The notes beneath the pieces are model-generated. The model was not told the DNA's origin. It worked only from the letters and a program-made list of their open reading frames with translations, and did not search any database. A stretch of DNA of 5,173 bases from NCBI GenBank assembly GCA_902795935.1, contig CADBMS010000112.1, forward strand, positions 1 through 5,173. Direction: 5' to 3'. The stretch's first letter is position 1. The number at the start of each line of letters is the position of its first letter. Below, piece after piece: positions 1-5,173 of this stretch. A program made the position numbers and the translations under genes. Source of the stretch: an uncultured Methanobrevibacter sp. (lineage in GTDB: Archaea > Methanobacteriota > Methanobacteria > Methanobacteriales > Methanobacteriaceae).

Positions 1-186
1 AAAATAATGACAAAAACATAAAAAAAATATGTAAAAATAATATTACAACCCACAAAATTTTTTACATAACCATACACACCAAAATCAGTCAAAAAAACAC
101 TATACCTAAATGTATTTTTAGGAGAACTACTCATAACCCAAGGATTTCACTCAAAAACAGCCATACAACAACTATCTGAGAACTAA
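1..186 (+). pseudogene. Probable decayed 3' end of an unidentified gene
   Basis: From 70 to the stop at 184-186 one plus-strand frame is open for 38 codons and reads like a genuine protein C-terminus (it includes VFLGELLITQGFHSKT, a plausible amphipathic helix, and ends QQLSEN). In the same frame there are stops at 19-21 and 67-69. The next frame (from position 3) is open across the left part and reads NNDKNIKKICKNN, so a frameshift near 60-70 would join the two. A T-run lies 18 bases after the stop, as expected behind a gene end. Codons here are rich in C- and A-ending forms (CTA, ATA, TAC, ACC), unlike the T-ending bias of the downstream genes, which hints at a foreign or mobile origin such as a transposase remnant. 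I do not recognise the family. The minus strand is also open (from 134 leftwards, a hydrophobic stretch), so a minus-strand gene running off the edge is the main alternative. Confidence 0.3.
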
Positions 187-204
187 AGAATTCCGGCCCT
201 AAAA

Positions 205-211
205 TTTTTTT
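205..211 (+). terminator. T7 run, possible terminator
   Basis: Seven consecutive T residues follow the stop codon of the upstream fragment after 18 bases. Archaeal RNA polymerase terminates at oligo-T runs without needing a hairpin. T-runs are common in DNA this AT-rich, so this is only suggestive. Confidence 0.3.
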
Positions 212-296
212 GAGATAAACTTTAAGTAAAATACTATAATATTTAAGAATATTCATAAATATATTTAATTATATGTGTTATACAATAACATAATAT

Positions 297-332
297 TTGA
301 TATATTATTTGCTCAAATAATTGATATATTAT
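297..332. repeat. 12-bp direct repeat overlapping a palindrome
   Basis: TTGATATATTAT occurs at 297-308 and again at 321-332, 24 bp apart start to start. Between and overlapping them, ATTATTTG at 304-311 and CAAATAAT at 314-321 form a perfect 8-bp inverted repeat with a 2-base centre. A partial third copy (TTGATAT) lies at 544-550. The arrangement resembles a binding site for a dimeric regulator, but low-complexity AT sequence can give this by chance. Confidence 0.45.
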
Positions 333-456
333 ATAAGTACGTGAATTATTTTCATATATTTTCAATTTAGATTATATTTTTATATAATTAATTTATTATA
401 TATTATCAAAATAAATTTTTCTTAAATATTAATATAATATAATATAAAAGATAATT

Positions 457-487
457 TTATATTAATTAACGGAATTATATTAATTAA
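457..487. repeat. 13-bp tandem direct repeat
   Basis: TTATATTAATTAA is present at 457-469 and at 475-487, separated by CGGAA. The start-to-start distance is 18 bp, somewhat under two helical turns. Each copy contains the palindrome TTAATTAA. It lies about 120-150 bases before the secF start, upstream of the candidate TATA element, a position where an archaeal activator could bind. No function can be read from the sequence alone. Confidence 0.45.
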
Positions 488-532
488 TTATATATTATAC
501 ATTCTTTTATTTATTTTTTCTTTAAAAGGAAC

Positions 533-541
533 TTTAAAATA
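533..541 (+). promoter_or_regulatory. Candidate TATA box for secF-secD
   Basis: TTTAAAATA is preceded by the purine-rich AAAAGGAAC (524-532), which could act as a BRE. An archaeal start site about 25 bases downstream would fall near 560, leaving a leader of roughly 45 bases before the ATG at 607. Many alternative TATA-like strings exist in this region, so the choice is tentative. Confidence 0.25.
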
Positions 542-557
542 AATTGATATGGTATTA

Positions 558-576
558 TTAATAAAAATTATTGAAT
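558..576 (+). promoter_or_regulatory. Motif shared with the pyrI upstream region, copy 1
   Basis: TTAATAAAAATTATTGAAT here matches a string at 2810-2830 in front of pyrI, except that the central A-run is 5 here and 7 there. The core AATAA...TTATT is an imperfect dyad. It lies 30 bases before the secF ATG. It could be a shared regulatory element or a chance match between AT-rich leaders. Confidence 0.3.
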
Positions 577-594
577 AACTCTAAAACATTAAAC

Positions 595-599
595 GGTGA
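595..599 (+). promoter_or_regulatory. Ribosome binding site that sets the secF start
   Basis: GGTGA matches the archaeal Shine-Dalgarno consensus (GGAGGTGATC) and sits 7 bases before the ATG at 607. The upstream in-frame TTG at 571 has no comparable site and lies inside the shared motif at 558-576, so the ATG is preferred. Confidence 0.7.
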
Positions 600-606
600 A
601 ATTTTC

Positions 607-1443
607 ATGCAAGAAAAAATTCTTAAATTGTATAAATCATTAATTGCAATACCTGTTATTCTAATGTTGTTATCTTTAATTTTATTAGGAGTAAATGGCT
701 TGGATAAAAGTGTTGATCTTAAAGGAGGATCAATAGCAGTACTTGAATTAGATAAGAATATTACTTCTAATGAGATAACTACATTGATTAATGAAAAATT
801 AGGTATTAGTGACGCTAAAGTAATCAGTTTTGTGGATAATAAAGTAACTGTAGAATTTGGTGATACAGTAGATGTTACAAATTTAACAAATTCTCTTAAA
901 GGAACGGCATCATTAATTAGTTTTAGTTCTGTTGGTCCTGTTTTAAGTGAAGCCGCTCTTAATCAAATATATTGGGCATTAGGATTTGCATTTATATTTA
1001 TGGCTATAACAGTGTTTATTGTCTTTAGAGAATTTGTTCCTTCATTTGCAGTTATTTTGGCAGCTCTTTTTGATATAATAATTGCATTGGGGGGAATGTC
1101 TCTATTTCATGTTTCATTATCAGTTGCATCAGTAGGTGCAATATTAATGTTAATTGGATACAGTGTGGATACTGATATTCTTTTAACAACTAGACTTCTT
1201 AAACGAAAGGAAGGCACTGTGGATGATAGGGCTGTTAAGGCTTTTAAAACAGGTATGGTAATGTCTTTATCAGCAATAATGTCAATGGTAACATTATATT
1301 CGGTAACTGTAATTTTTATTCCTGAAGCTGATGTTTTAAGTGATATAGCAGCTGTTTTAATCATGGGTTTGTTTGCAGATGTTCTTTCAACATGGTGTAT
1401 GAATTTTGGATTATTGAAATGGTATTTGGAGAGGGGTAAATAA
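607..1443 (+). CDS. secF: Protein-export membrane protein SecF
   Basis: SecF forms, with SecD, an accessory membrane complex of the SecYE translocon that is thought to help late steps of protein export using the ion gradient. The 278-residue product has the family layout: a first membrane segment (about 11-30), the conserved VDLKGGS signature (36-42), a small extracytoplasmic domain (about 43-120), then five membrane segments (about 122-140, 143-167, 171-193, 216-238, 245-274). The intramembrane signatures are ALFDIIIALGGMSLF (153-167) and GYSVDTDILL (184-193), with acidic residues at 156, 188 and 190. The length fits archaeal SecF. I chose the ATG at 607 over the in-frame TTG at 571, which would add 12 residues, because of the GGTGA site 7 bases upstream. 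The stop overlaps the secD start by one base (TAATG), so the two are almost certainly co-translated. The order secF before secD is the reverse of the usual bacterial secD-secF. Confidence 0.95.
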   Translation: MQEKILKLYKSLIAIPVILMLLSLILLGVNGLDKSVDLKGGSIAVLELDKNITSNEITTLINEKLGISDAKVISFVDNKVTVEFGDTVDVTNLTNSLKGTASLISFSSVGPVLSEAALNQIYWALGFAFIFMAITVFIVFREFVPSFAVILAALFDIIIALGGMSLFHVSLSVASVGAILMLIGYSVDTDILLTTRLLKRKEGTVDDRAVKAFKTGMVMSLSAIMSMVTLYSVTVIFIPEADVLSDIAAVLIMGLFADVLSTWCMNFGLLKWYLERGK

Positions 1444-2669
1444 TGGCAAGAAAAAAAGAAAAAGGAATCGTTTCTTTCTTTAAAGAAAGAAGAACAATAT
1501 TGCTATTTGCTCTAATTATTGGTAGTTTAATTTGTATTTCAACATTAGGCATACAACAAGGATTAGATTTACAAGGAGGATCTTTAATTCAAATAGAACT
1601 TGAAAAACCAGTTGATGCGAGTACTATGAATGCAGTTACAAATGTATTGGATAAACGTTTAAACATTTATGGTGTTAAAGATATTCAAGTAAGATCAAGT
1701 GGGAATCAGAATGTTATCGTTGAAATTGCAGGTGTAAAACCCGATGAAGTTGCAAATATTGTCGGATCTCCAGGTAAATTCGAAGCAAAAATTGATAATA
1801 AAACTGTATTAACTGGTGCAGATATTGTTAGTGTTGATGCATCTATAGTTAATGATGTTCAATATGCAGTTCCATTTAAAGTTAGTGTTGATGGAGCTAA
1901 TAGATTTGCAAAAGTAGCTAAAGGAAAAGCGGGTGCTGAAGTTAATATGTACTTAGATAATAAACTAATAACATCTCCAGAAGTGTCTGCAGAACTTGCA
2001 GGCGGAACTCCTTCGACTCAAGTACAAGTTAGTGGTAGTGCAGGATCTAAAGAAGCAGCTCAAACTCAAGCTAAAGAACTAGAAACACTTCTTAAATCAG
2101 GTTCATTACCAGTTCAAGTTAAAATAGTTGGTATTAGTAGCGTATCTGCAGAATTGGGTGAAAAATTCACTAATGGTGCATTATTTGCAGGATTATTATC
2201 AGTACTTGTTATTTCATTTATAATTATTATAAGATACAGAAATCCTATTTTAGTAATTCCAATTATAGTTACTACCTTAGCAGAATTAATTATTGTATTA
2301 GGTGTAGCATCAATTATTAAATGGAATATGGATTTATCTGCAATTGCAGGTATTATTGCATCTATTGGTACTGGTGTTGATGATCAAATCATTATCACGG
2401 ACGAAGTATTGTTTGCTGATAACACTAAAAAAACTAAAAGAACTAGTAAAAAAATTGAAAGTGCATTTTTCATTATTTTTGCATCAGCAGGAACATTGAT
2501 TGCAGCTATGCTTCCATTAGGATATATTGGATTTTCAAGAGGTTATACTGGTATTGGTATGCTTTCTGGGTTTGCATTTACAACAGTTTTAGGTGTTATA
2601 ATAGGTATATTATTCACAAGGCCAGTTTATGCTAAATTTATTGAAAATATTGTTGTTAAAAATAAATAA
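1443..2669 (+). CDS. secD: Protein-export membrane protein SecD
   Basis: SecD is the larger partner of SecF in the accessory complex of the Sec translocon, in the cytoplasmic membrane. The 408-residue protein has a basic N-terminus, one membrane segment (about 18-37), the D1 signature GLDLQGGS (40-47), a large extracytoplasmic domain (about 48-235, with the LLKSGSLPV signature at 216-224), then five membrane segments (about 244-264, 268-292, 298-319, 341-363, 371-399). In the fourth, SIGTGVDDQIIITDE (307-321) corresponds to the bacterial GMAVDANV motif. D313 aligns with the aspartate known to be important for proton-coupled function in bacterial SecDF; this alignment is by eye. GGAGAGGGG at 1428-1436 is the ribosome binding site, 6 bases before the ATG, within the end of secF. 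Archaea lack SecA, so how SecDF helps export there is less clear than in bacteria. T-rich DNA follows the stop. Confidence 0.95.
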   Translation: MARKKEKGIVSFFKERRTILLFALIIGSLICISTLGIQQGLDLQGGSLIQIELEKPVDASTMNAVTNVLDKRLNIYGVKDIQVRSSGNQNVIVEIAGVKPDEVANIVGSPGKFEAKIDNKTVLTGADIVSVDASIVNDVQYAVPFKVSVDGANRFAKVAKGKAGAEVNMYLDNKLITSPEVSAELAGGTPSTQVQVSGSAGSKEAAQTQAKELETLLKSGSLPVQVKIVGISSVSAELGEKFTNGALFAGLLSVLVISFIIIIRYRNPILVIPIIVTTLAELIIVLGVASIIKWNMDLSAIAGIIASIGTGVDDQIIITDEVLFADNTKKTKRTSKKIESAFFIIFASAGTLIAAMLPLGYIGFSRGYTGIGMLSGFAFTTVLGVIIGILFTRPVYAKFIENIVVKNK

Positions 2670-2687
2670 TAATAAAACTTAAAATTA

Positions 2688-2734
2688 TTTTTTTTAGACA
2701 ATTCCAATTTTCCATTCTTTTTTTTCATTTTTTT
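2688..2734 (+). terminator. Multi-T terminator region after secD
   Basis: Three T-runs follow the secD stop within about 65 bases: T8 at 2688-2695, T8 at 2718-2725 and T7 at 2728-2734. A further T7 is at 2782-2788. Clustered oligo-T is the usual archaeal intrinsic terminator, and the runs separate secF-secD from the pyrI unit. Confidence 0.6.
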
Positions 2735-2809
2735 AAATATAAATACATTACAAAACATAAAATTCATTCATTTATTTTATCTTTTTTTAGAAAATATTAT
2801 ATGTTTTAT

Positions 2810-2830
2810 TTAATAAAAAAATTATTGAAT
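2810..2830 (+). promoter_or_regulatory. Motif shared with the secF leader, copy 2
   Basis: This string is TTAAT, then seven A, then TTATTGAAT. It differs from 558-576 only by two extra A. Here it lies just upstream of the candidate pyrI TATA element and 60 bases before the ATG, a different spacing from copy 1, which weakens the idea of a common regulator. Confidence 0.3.
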
Positions 2831-2840
2831 TTAAAAAATT
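2830..2840 (+). promoter_or_regulatory. Candidate TATA box for pyrI
   Basis: TTTAAAAAATT is a reasonable archaeal TATA element. A start site about 25 bases downstream would fall near 2857-2862, inside the dyad at 2841-2867, leaving a leader of about 30 bases with a Shine-Dalgarno site (AAAGGT, 2879-2884). A closer match to the consensus, TTTATAAA at 2866-2873, is too near the ATG to give a leader containing that site. Confidence 0.3.
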
Positions 2841-2867
2841 AAGTAATATTGATTGAAAATATTACTT
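2841..2867. repeat. Perfect 10-bp inverted repeat upstream of pyrI
   Basis: AAGTAATATT at 2841-2850 is the exact reverse complement of AATATTACTT at 2858-2867, with a 7-base centre (GATTGAA). The dyad ends 23 bases before the pyrI ATG and probably spans the transcription start, the classic place for a repressor operator. As RNA it would give only a weak AT-rich hairpin, so a DNA-level site seems likelier than an attenuator. Function is inferred from position only. Confidence 0.6.
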
Positions 2868-2890
2868 TATAAATTCTAAAAGGTTATTTA

Positions 2891-3355
2891 ATGAAACAAC
2901 CAAAAGAATTGAAAGTTAAACCAATTAAAAATGGCACAGTAATTGATCATATTACTGCCAATAAATCATTAAATGTGCTAAAGATTTTAAATTTACCAAA
3001 TAGTGAAAGTAATTTAACTATTGCTATGAATGTCCAATCATCTAACCTGGATAGAAAAGATATTCTTAAAATTGAAAATCGTGAATTAGCACCTAATGAA
3101 GTGGATCAAATTGCATTAATTTCACCTAATTCAACAATTAATATTATACGGGATTATGAAGTTGTTGATAAAGCAAAAATAGGTTTATTAAATGAAATTA
3201 ACGGTTTATTAAAATGTTCAAATCCTAATTGTATTACTAATACTAATGAGCCTGTTGAAAATAAATTTTATGTTATAAATAAGGAACCGGTTACTTTGAG
3301 GTGTCATTATTGCGAAAGGTTAATGGAGGAACATGAAATTGAATCACAATTCTAG
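2891..3355 (+). CDS. pyrI: Aspartate carbamoyltransferase regulatory chain PyrI
   Basis: PyrI binds CTP, UTP or ATP and passes allosteric control to the catalytic PyrB chains of aspartate carbamoyltransferase, the committed step of pyrimidine synthesis in the cytoplasm. The 154-residue protein matches the usual length of about 150. The zinc site that contacts PyrB is complete: C109, C114, C138 and C141, at the same numbers as in E. coli PyrI. Residues known from the E. coli nucleotide site also line up by eye: D19-H20, K56, K60, Y89 and K94. The N-terminal domain (about 1-95) is the allosteric domain and the C-terminal part (about 100-150) the zinc domain. The ATG follows AAAGGT (2879-2884) by 6 bases. 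No pyrB is in the window, so the catalytic gene must be elsewhere. The last 23 bases overlap the next gene, which makes the two a likely operon. A dyad just upstream may regulate it. Confidence 0.95.
   Translation: MKQPKELKVKPIKNGTVIDHITANKSLNVLKILNLPNSESNLTIAMNVQSSNLDRKDILKIENRELAPNEVDQIALISPNSTINIIRDYEVVDKAKIGLLNEINGLLKCSNPNCITNTNEPVENKFYVINKEPVTLRCHYCERLMEEHEIESQF
3325..3330 (+). promoter_or_regulatory. Ribosome binding site inside the end of pyrI
   Basis: GGAGGA, encoded by the Met-Glu-Glu codons of pyrI, is a strong Shine-Dalgarno match, but only 2 bases separate it from the ATG at 3333. The TTG two codons later (3339) has a spacing of 8 bases, nearer the normal range. Either start keeps the signal peptide. 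Confidence 0.6.
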
Positions 3356-5108
3356 ATTAAGTAAAAAGAAAGTAGTTTCAATATTAGTTCTATTATTATT
3401 TCTTATAATATCTATATCTGCAGTATCTGCAAATACTGATGCAATAAATAATGATACTATATCTGCTACTTTTCAAAATAATTTAGATTCAGTATCACAA
3501 AGTGGAACTGAGAATAATACTACTTTATCCACTATTTCTTGGGATAATTCAGATTCAGTATCACAGAGTATATCTGAAAATGAAAAAGCAGATAATAGTA
3601 AAGTTATTAAAAAATCACAAGTTGTATCTAATCCAAAAGGTGATTCTTCTAATGATACTAAAGTATACATATATTTGACTTCAGATAAAATAATTAATTC
3701 TTCTGAAGATATTGCTTTCATGGAGGCTATTAAAACAGAAATAGGTGATAGGGCAACGGTAATTATAGATCCTAATGCACCTAATCCTAATGAAGTTAAT
3801 AGGGTAATTAAAAGTGCTGAAAAAGGAATTGCAGCATATATATCAAATTTTTGTTCAGGTACTACTTATGGTTTAGTACAATATGATATGAGGGGTTATC
3901 TTAAAAATTATTCTTCTAAATTAGATGGTGTTTGTTTTATTTATTATGGAACAATACCTGTAAATAGTACAGATTTTATTGCACGTGCTTGGGATGATAA
4001 TTTTTCTAATGAATATTTTGCAGGATTATATTATCCTTATAAATATATCTCTGAAGGTGGTTTGGGCTTTATTCAAGCAAGAGCTAATGGGGATAATAAA
4101 AATCAAATGATTAAAACTATTGCTGAAGGACTTTTAAGTTATGCGAAAAATTCTAATAGTAATCATTTAAGCACTGAAAATATTACTTCAATTTTAAAGT
4201 ATGTTGCAAAACATGATTTTTCACCAGTAGAATTAGCTAAGGATGCTAATAAATTATTAAATGGAAAATCTACAAAATTAAGTATTCAAAATTGGATTTA
4301 CTACACTGCACAATATGTTGGTGCAATTCCTATTAAAAATACAACAAAAAAATTATCATTACCTACTAATTTTAGTTCCAGTACTTTTAAATCACCATTT
4401 ACTTTAAGTAGAGTGGATTATAGGACATTAGCCCTTAAAATAGCAAATTTCATGACTAAATATGGTATAGCACCAACTTATGTTACATATAATGGAAAAA
4501 AGATTAATATTAATGATTACACTTACATGTTAGCAAAAATAGTTAGTGGTCATACTAATAAATCTAAATTTATATTTACAAGTTCTTTTAAAGTTGTTAA
4601 ATCACCATTAAATATGCTTAGTAAAAAAAGTTCTGTTAAATCTTCATCATCAAGCATAAGCAAAAAATTTTCTGTTAAAAATATTCTTACTGCTTCAGTA
4701 AATTTAAAAAAATATATAATTAAATATAGAAAATTGCCATCCACTGTAACTGTTGGTGGAGTTAAACTAAGTATGAGTGAATATTTATATTTATCTAGTA
4801 AAACTACCGTGAATATTAATAAAAAGGTTTTATCCGCAATTACTTTTAAAAAATTTTCAAAAAATGTTAAATCAACTAAAAATAGGGTTTCTGGTAAACT
4901 CAAAAAAGCAACTTACTTGAATTTAGCTAAAACTATAATTAAATATATGGATAAAAATAAGATTGCACCACGTACTATGCGTAATTCTTTAGGAACTATT
5001 CAATTTAGAACTATGGTTTATAATTACGCATCTATTTTGTCATTTTATAAATCAAATAAGTATTTACCAAAATATGTAACTCTAAATGATAAAAAACGAT
5101 TTAAATAA
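3333..5108 (+). CDS. Secreted pseudomurein-binding repeat surface protein
   Basis: A 591-residue exported protein, probably held non-covalently on the pseudomurein wall. Residues 1-33 are a signal peptide: basic head (RLSKKK), hydrophobic core (14-29), AVSA before a likely cut at 33/34. Residues 34-108 are a Ser/Asn/Asp-rich spacer with a duplicated 22-residue unit. Residues about 109-272 form a compact domain whose predicted strands and helices alternate (VYIYLTS, ATVIIDP, IAAYISNF, GVCFIYYG), suggesting an alpha/beta sandwich; it has FCSGTTYG (C174), C201 and WDDNFS (220-225). It resembles, from memory, an unnamed domain in other Methanobrevibacter surface proteins. Residues about 359-404, 447-491 and 526-583 look like pseudomurein-binding repeats (pattern: helix, YGIAPTYV or YRKLPSTV, short loop, YxYML or YLYL), joined by Ser/Lys-rich linkers. 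There is no C-terminal membrane anchor. It overlaps pyrI by 23 bases. Enzyme or adhesin cannot be decided; the repeat calls are better supported than the ectodomain role. Confidence 0.85.
   Translation: MKLNHNSRLSKKKVVSILVLLLFLIISISAVSANTDAINNDTISATFQNNLDSVSQSGTENNTTLSTISWDNSDSVSQSISENEKADNSKVIKKSQVVSNPKGDSSNDTKVYIYLTSDKIINSSEDIAFMEAIKTEIGDRATVIIDPNAPNPNEVNRVIKSAEKGIAAYISNFCSGTTYGLVQYDMRGYLKNYSSKLDGVCFIYYGTIPVNSTDFIARAWDDNFSNEYFAGLYYPYKYISEGGLGFIQARANGDNKNQMIKTIAEGLLSYAKNSNSNHLSTENITSILKYVAKHDFSPVELAKDANKLLNGKSTKLSIQNWIYYTAQYVGAIPIKNTTKKLSLPTNFSSSTFKSPFTLSRVDYRTLALKIANFMTKYGIAPTYVTYNGKKININDYTYMLAKIVSGHTNKSKFIFTSSFKVVKSPLNMLSKKSSVKSSSSSISKKFSVKNILTASVNLKKYIIKYRKLPSTVTVGGVKLSMSEYLYLSSKTTVNINKKVLSAITFKKFSKNVKSTKNRVSGKLKKATYLNLAKTIIKYMDKNKIAPRTMRNSLGTIQFRTMVYNYASILSFYKSNKYLPKYVTLNDKKRFK
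3480..3569 (+). repeat. Imperfect 66-bp duplication in the surface-protein gene
   Basis: The 24-base segments at 3480-3503 and 3546-3569 differ at only two positions, and both encode N-x-DSVSQS. They lie exactly 66 bases (22 codons) apart, so the frame is kept. The sequence after each copy has diverged. This is a small in-frame duplication in the flexible spacer after the signal peptide. Confidence 0.6.
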
Positions 5109-5113
5109 TTTTT

Positions 5114-5135
5114 GGTTTTGTAGAAAACCTTTTTT
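5114..5135 (+). terminator. Hairpin plus T-run terminator
   Basis: GGTTTT (5114-5119), loop GTAG, and AAAACC (5124-5129) make a perfect 6-bp stem, immediately followed by six T (5130-5135) and then further T-runs at 5140-5144 and 5146-5150. It starts 5 bases after the stop at 5106-5108. It looks like a bacterial-style intrinsic terminator; in archaea the T-runs alone would be enough. Confidence 0.6.
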
Positions 5136-5173
5136 CTAATTTTTATTTTTGCACTTAAAATTGATTTTTAGCC

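Larger units (their letters stand above)
187..606. other. Long AT-rich intergenic region before secF
   Basis: These 420 bases contain no convincing reading frame on either strand and no G+C-rich island that would suggest a structured RNA, which normally stands out in a genome this AT-rich. From about 215 to 590 G and C are rare. The stretch holds two sets of direct repeats (297-332 and 457-487), a palindrome at 304-321, a candidate TATA element near 533 and the ribosome binding site of secF. Several other TATA-like strings, for example TTTATATAAT at 378-387, could serve as promoters, but the base composition makes them cheap matches. Confidence 0.6.

Noticed and set aside
1..134. Minus-strand gene starting at 134 and running off the left edge
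   Set aside because: The frame is open and uses T-ending codons, but there is no ribosome binding site before its ATG, its translation looks unlike a protein N-terminus, and the plus-strand reading has a protein-like end followed by a T-run. Not fully excluded.
187..560. Possible CRISPR leader or replication origin in the AT-rich repeats
   Set aside because: The repeats are only 12-13 bp, occur in pairs, have no regular spacers, and there are no cas or orc1/cdc6 genes or G-rich origin boxes in the window.
571..606. Longer SecF form starting at TTG 571
   Set aside because: It lacks a ribosome binding site, adds a polar 12-residue head and begins inside the motif shared with the pyrI leader; ATG 607 has GGTGA at good spacing.
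721..731. Strong Shine-Dalgarno-like AAGGAGGATC inside secF, and the same at 1573-1582 in secD
   Set aside because: Both copies encode the conserved Gly-Gly-Ser of the SecF and SecD signatures and no suitable start codon follows.
1107..1552. Minus-strand open frames of 85 and 63 codons inside secF and secD
   Set aside because: They lie opposite well-recognised coding sequence and their translations resemble no family I know; they are shadows.
3473..3721. Minus-strand open frame of 82 codons opposite the surface-protein gene
   Set aside because: It mirrors the Ser-rich spacer and its small duplication; there is no ribosome binding site or promoter.
4550..4903. Minus-strand open frame of 117 codons with a hydrophobic-looking product
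   Set aside because: It is antisense to the Lys/Ser-rich repeat region of the surface protein; reverse complements of Lys codons give Phe and Leu, which explains the apparent hydrophobicity.

Overview
The window looks like chromosomal DNA from a very AT-rich methanogenic archaeon of the order Methanobacteriales, most likely Methanobrevibacter or a close relative such as Methanosphaera. The evidence is a SecF/SecD pair of archaeal type, a PyrI regulatory chain, and a secreted protein with pseudomurein-binding-type repeats, which only make sense in a cell with a pseudomurein wall. The assignment comes from gene content and composition, not from a database match.

Layout from left to right. Positions 1-186 hold what looks like the decayed 3' end of a plus-strand gene, followed by a short T-run. 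Positions 187-606 are an extremely AT-rich gap with no gene; it carries short direct repeats, a palindrome and a plausible promoter for the next unit. Positions 607-2669 are the overlapping pair secF-secD, encoding the accessory membrane complex of the Sec translocon. A 221-base gap follows, with a multi-T terminator region, a perfect 10-bp dyad and a promoter. Positions 2891-3355 encode PyrI, the zinc-containing regulatory chain of aspartate carbamoyltransferase. Its last codons overlap the start of a 591-residue secreted protein (3333-5108) with an unnamed alpha/beta ectodomain and about three C-terminal wall-binding repeats. A small hairpin plus T-run closes that unit.

All four intact genes lie on the plus strand, in two apparent transcription units: secF-secD, and pyrI plus the surface-protein gene. 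The first unit supplies an export function that the product of the last gene would use, but the neighbourhood alone does not prove a functional link. The most unusual points are the overlap of a pyrimidine-biosynthesis regulatory gene with a cell-wall protein gene, the uncharacterised ectodomain, and the dyad in front of pyrI. I see no tRNA, rRNA, CRISPR array or intact mobile element.
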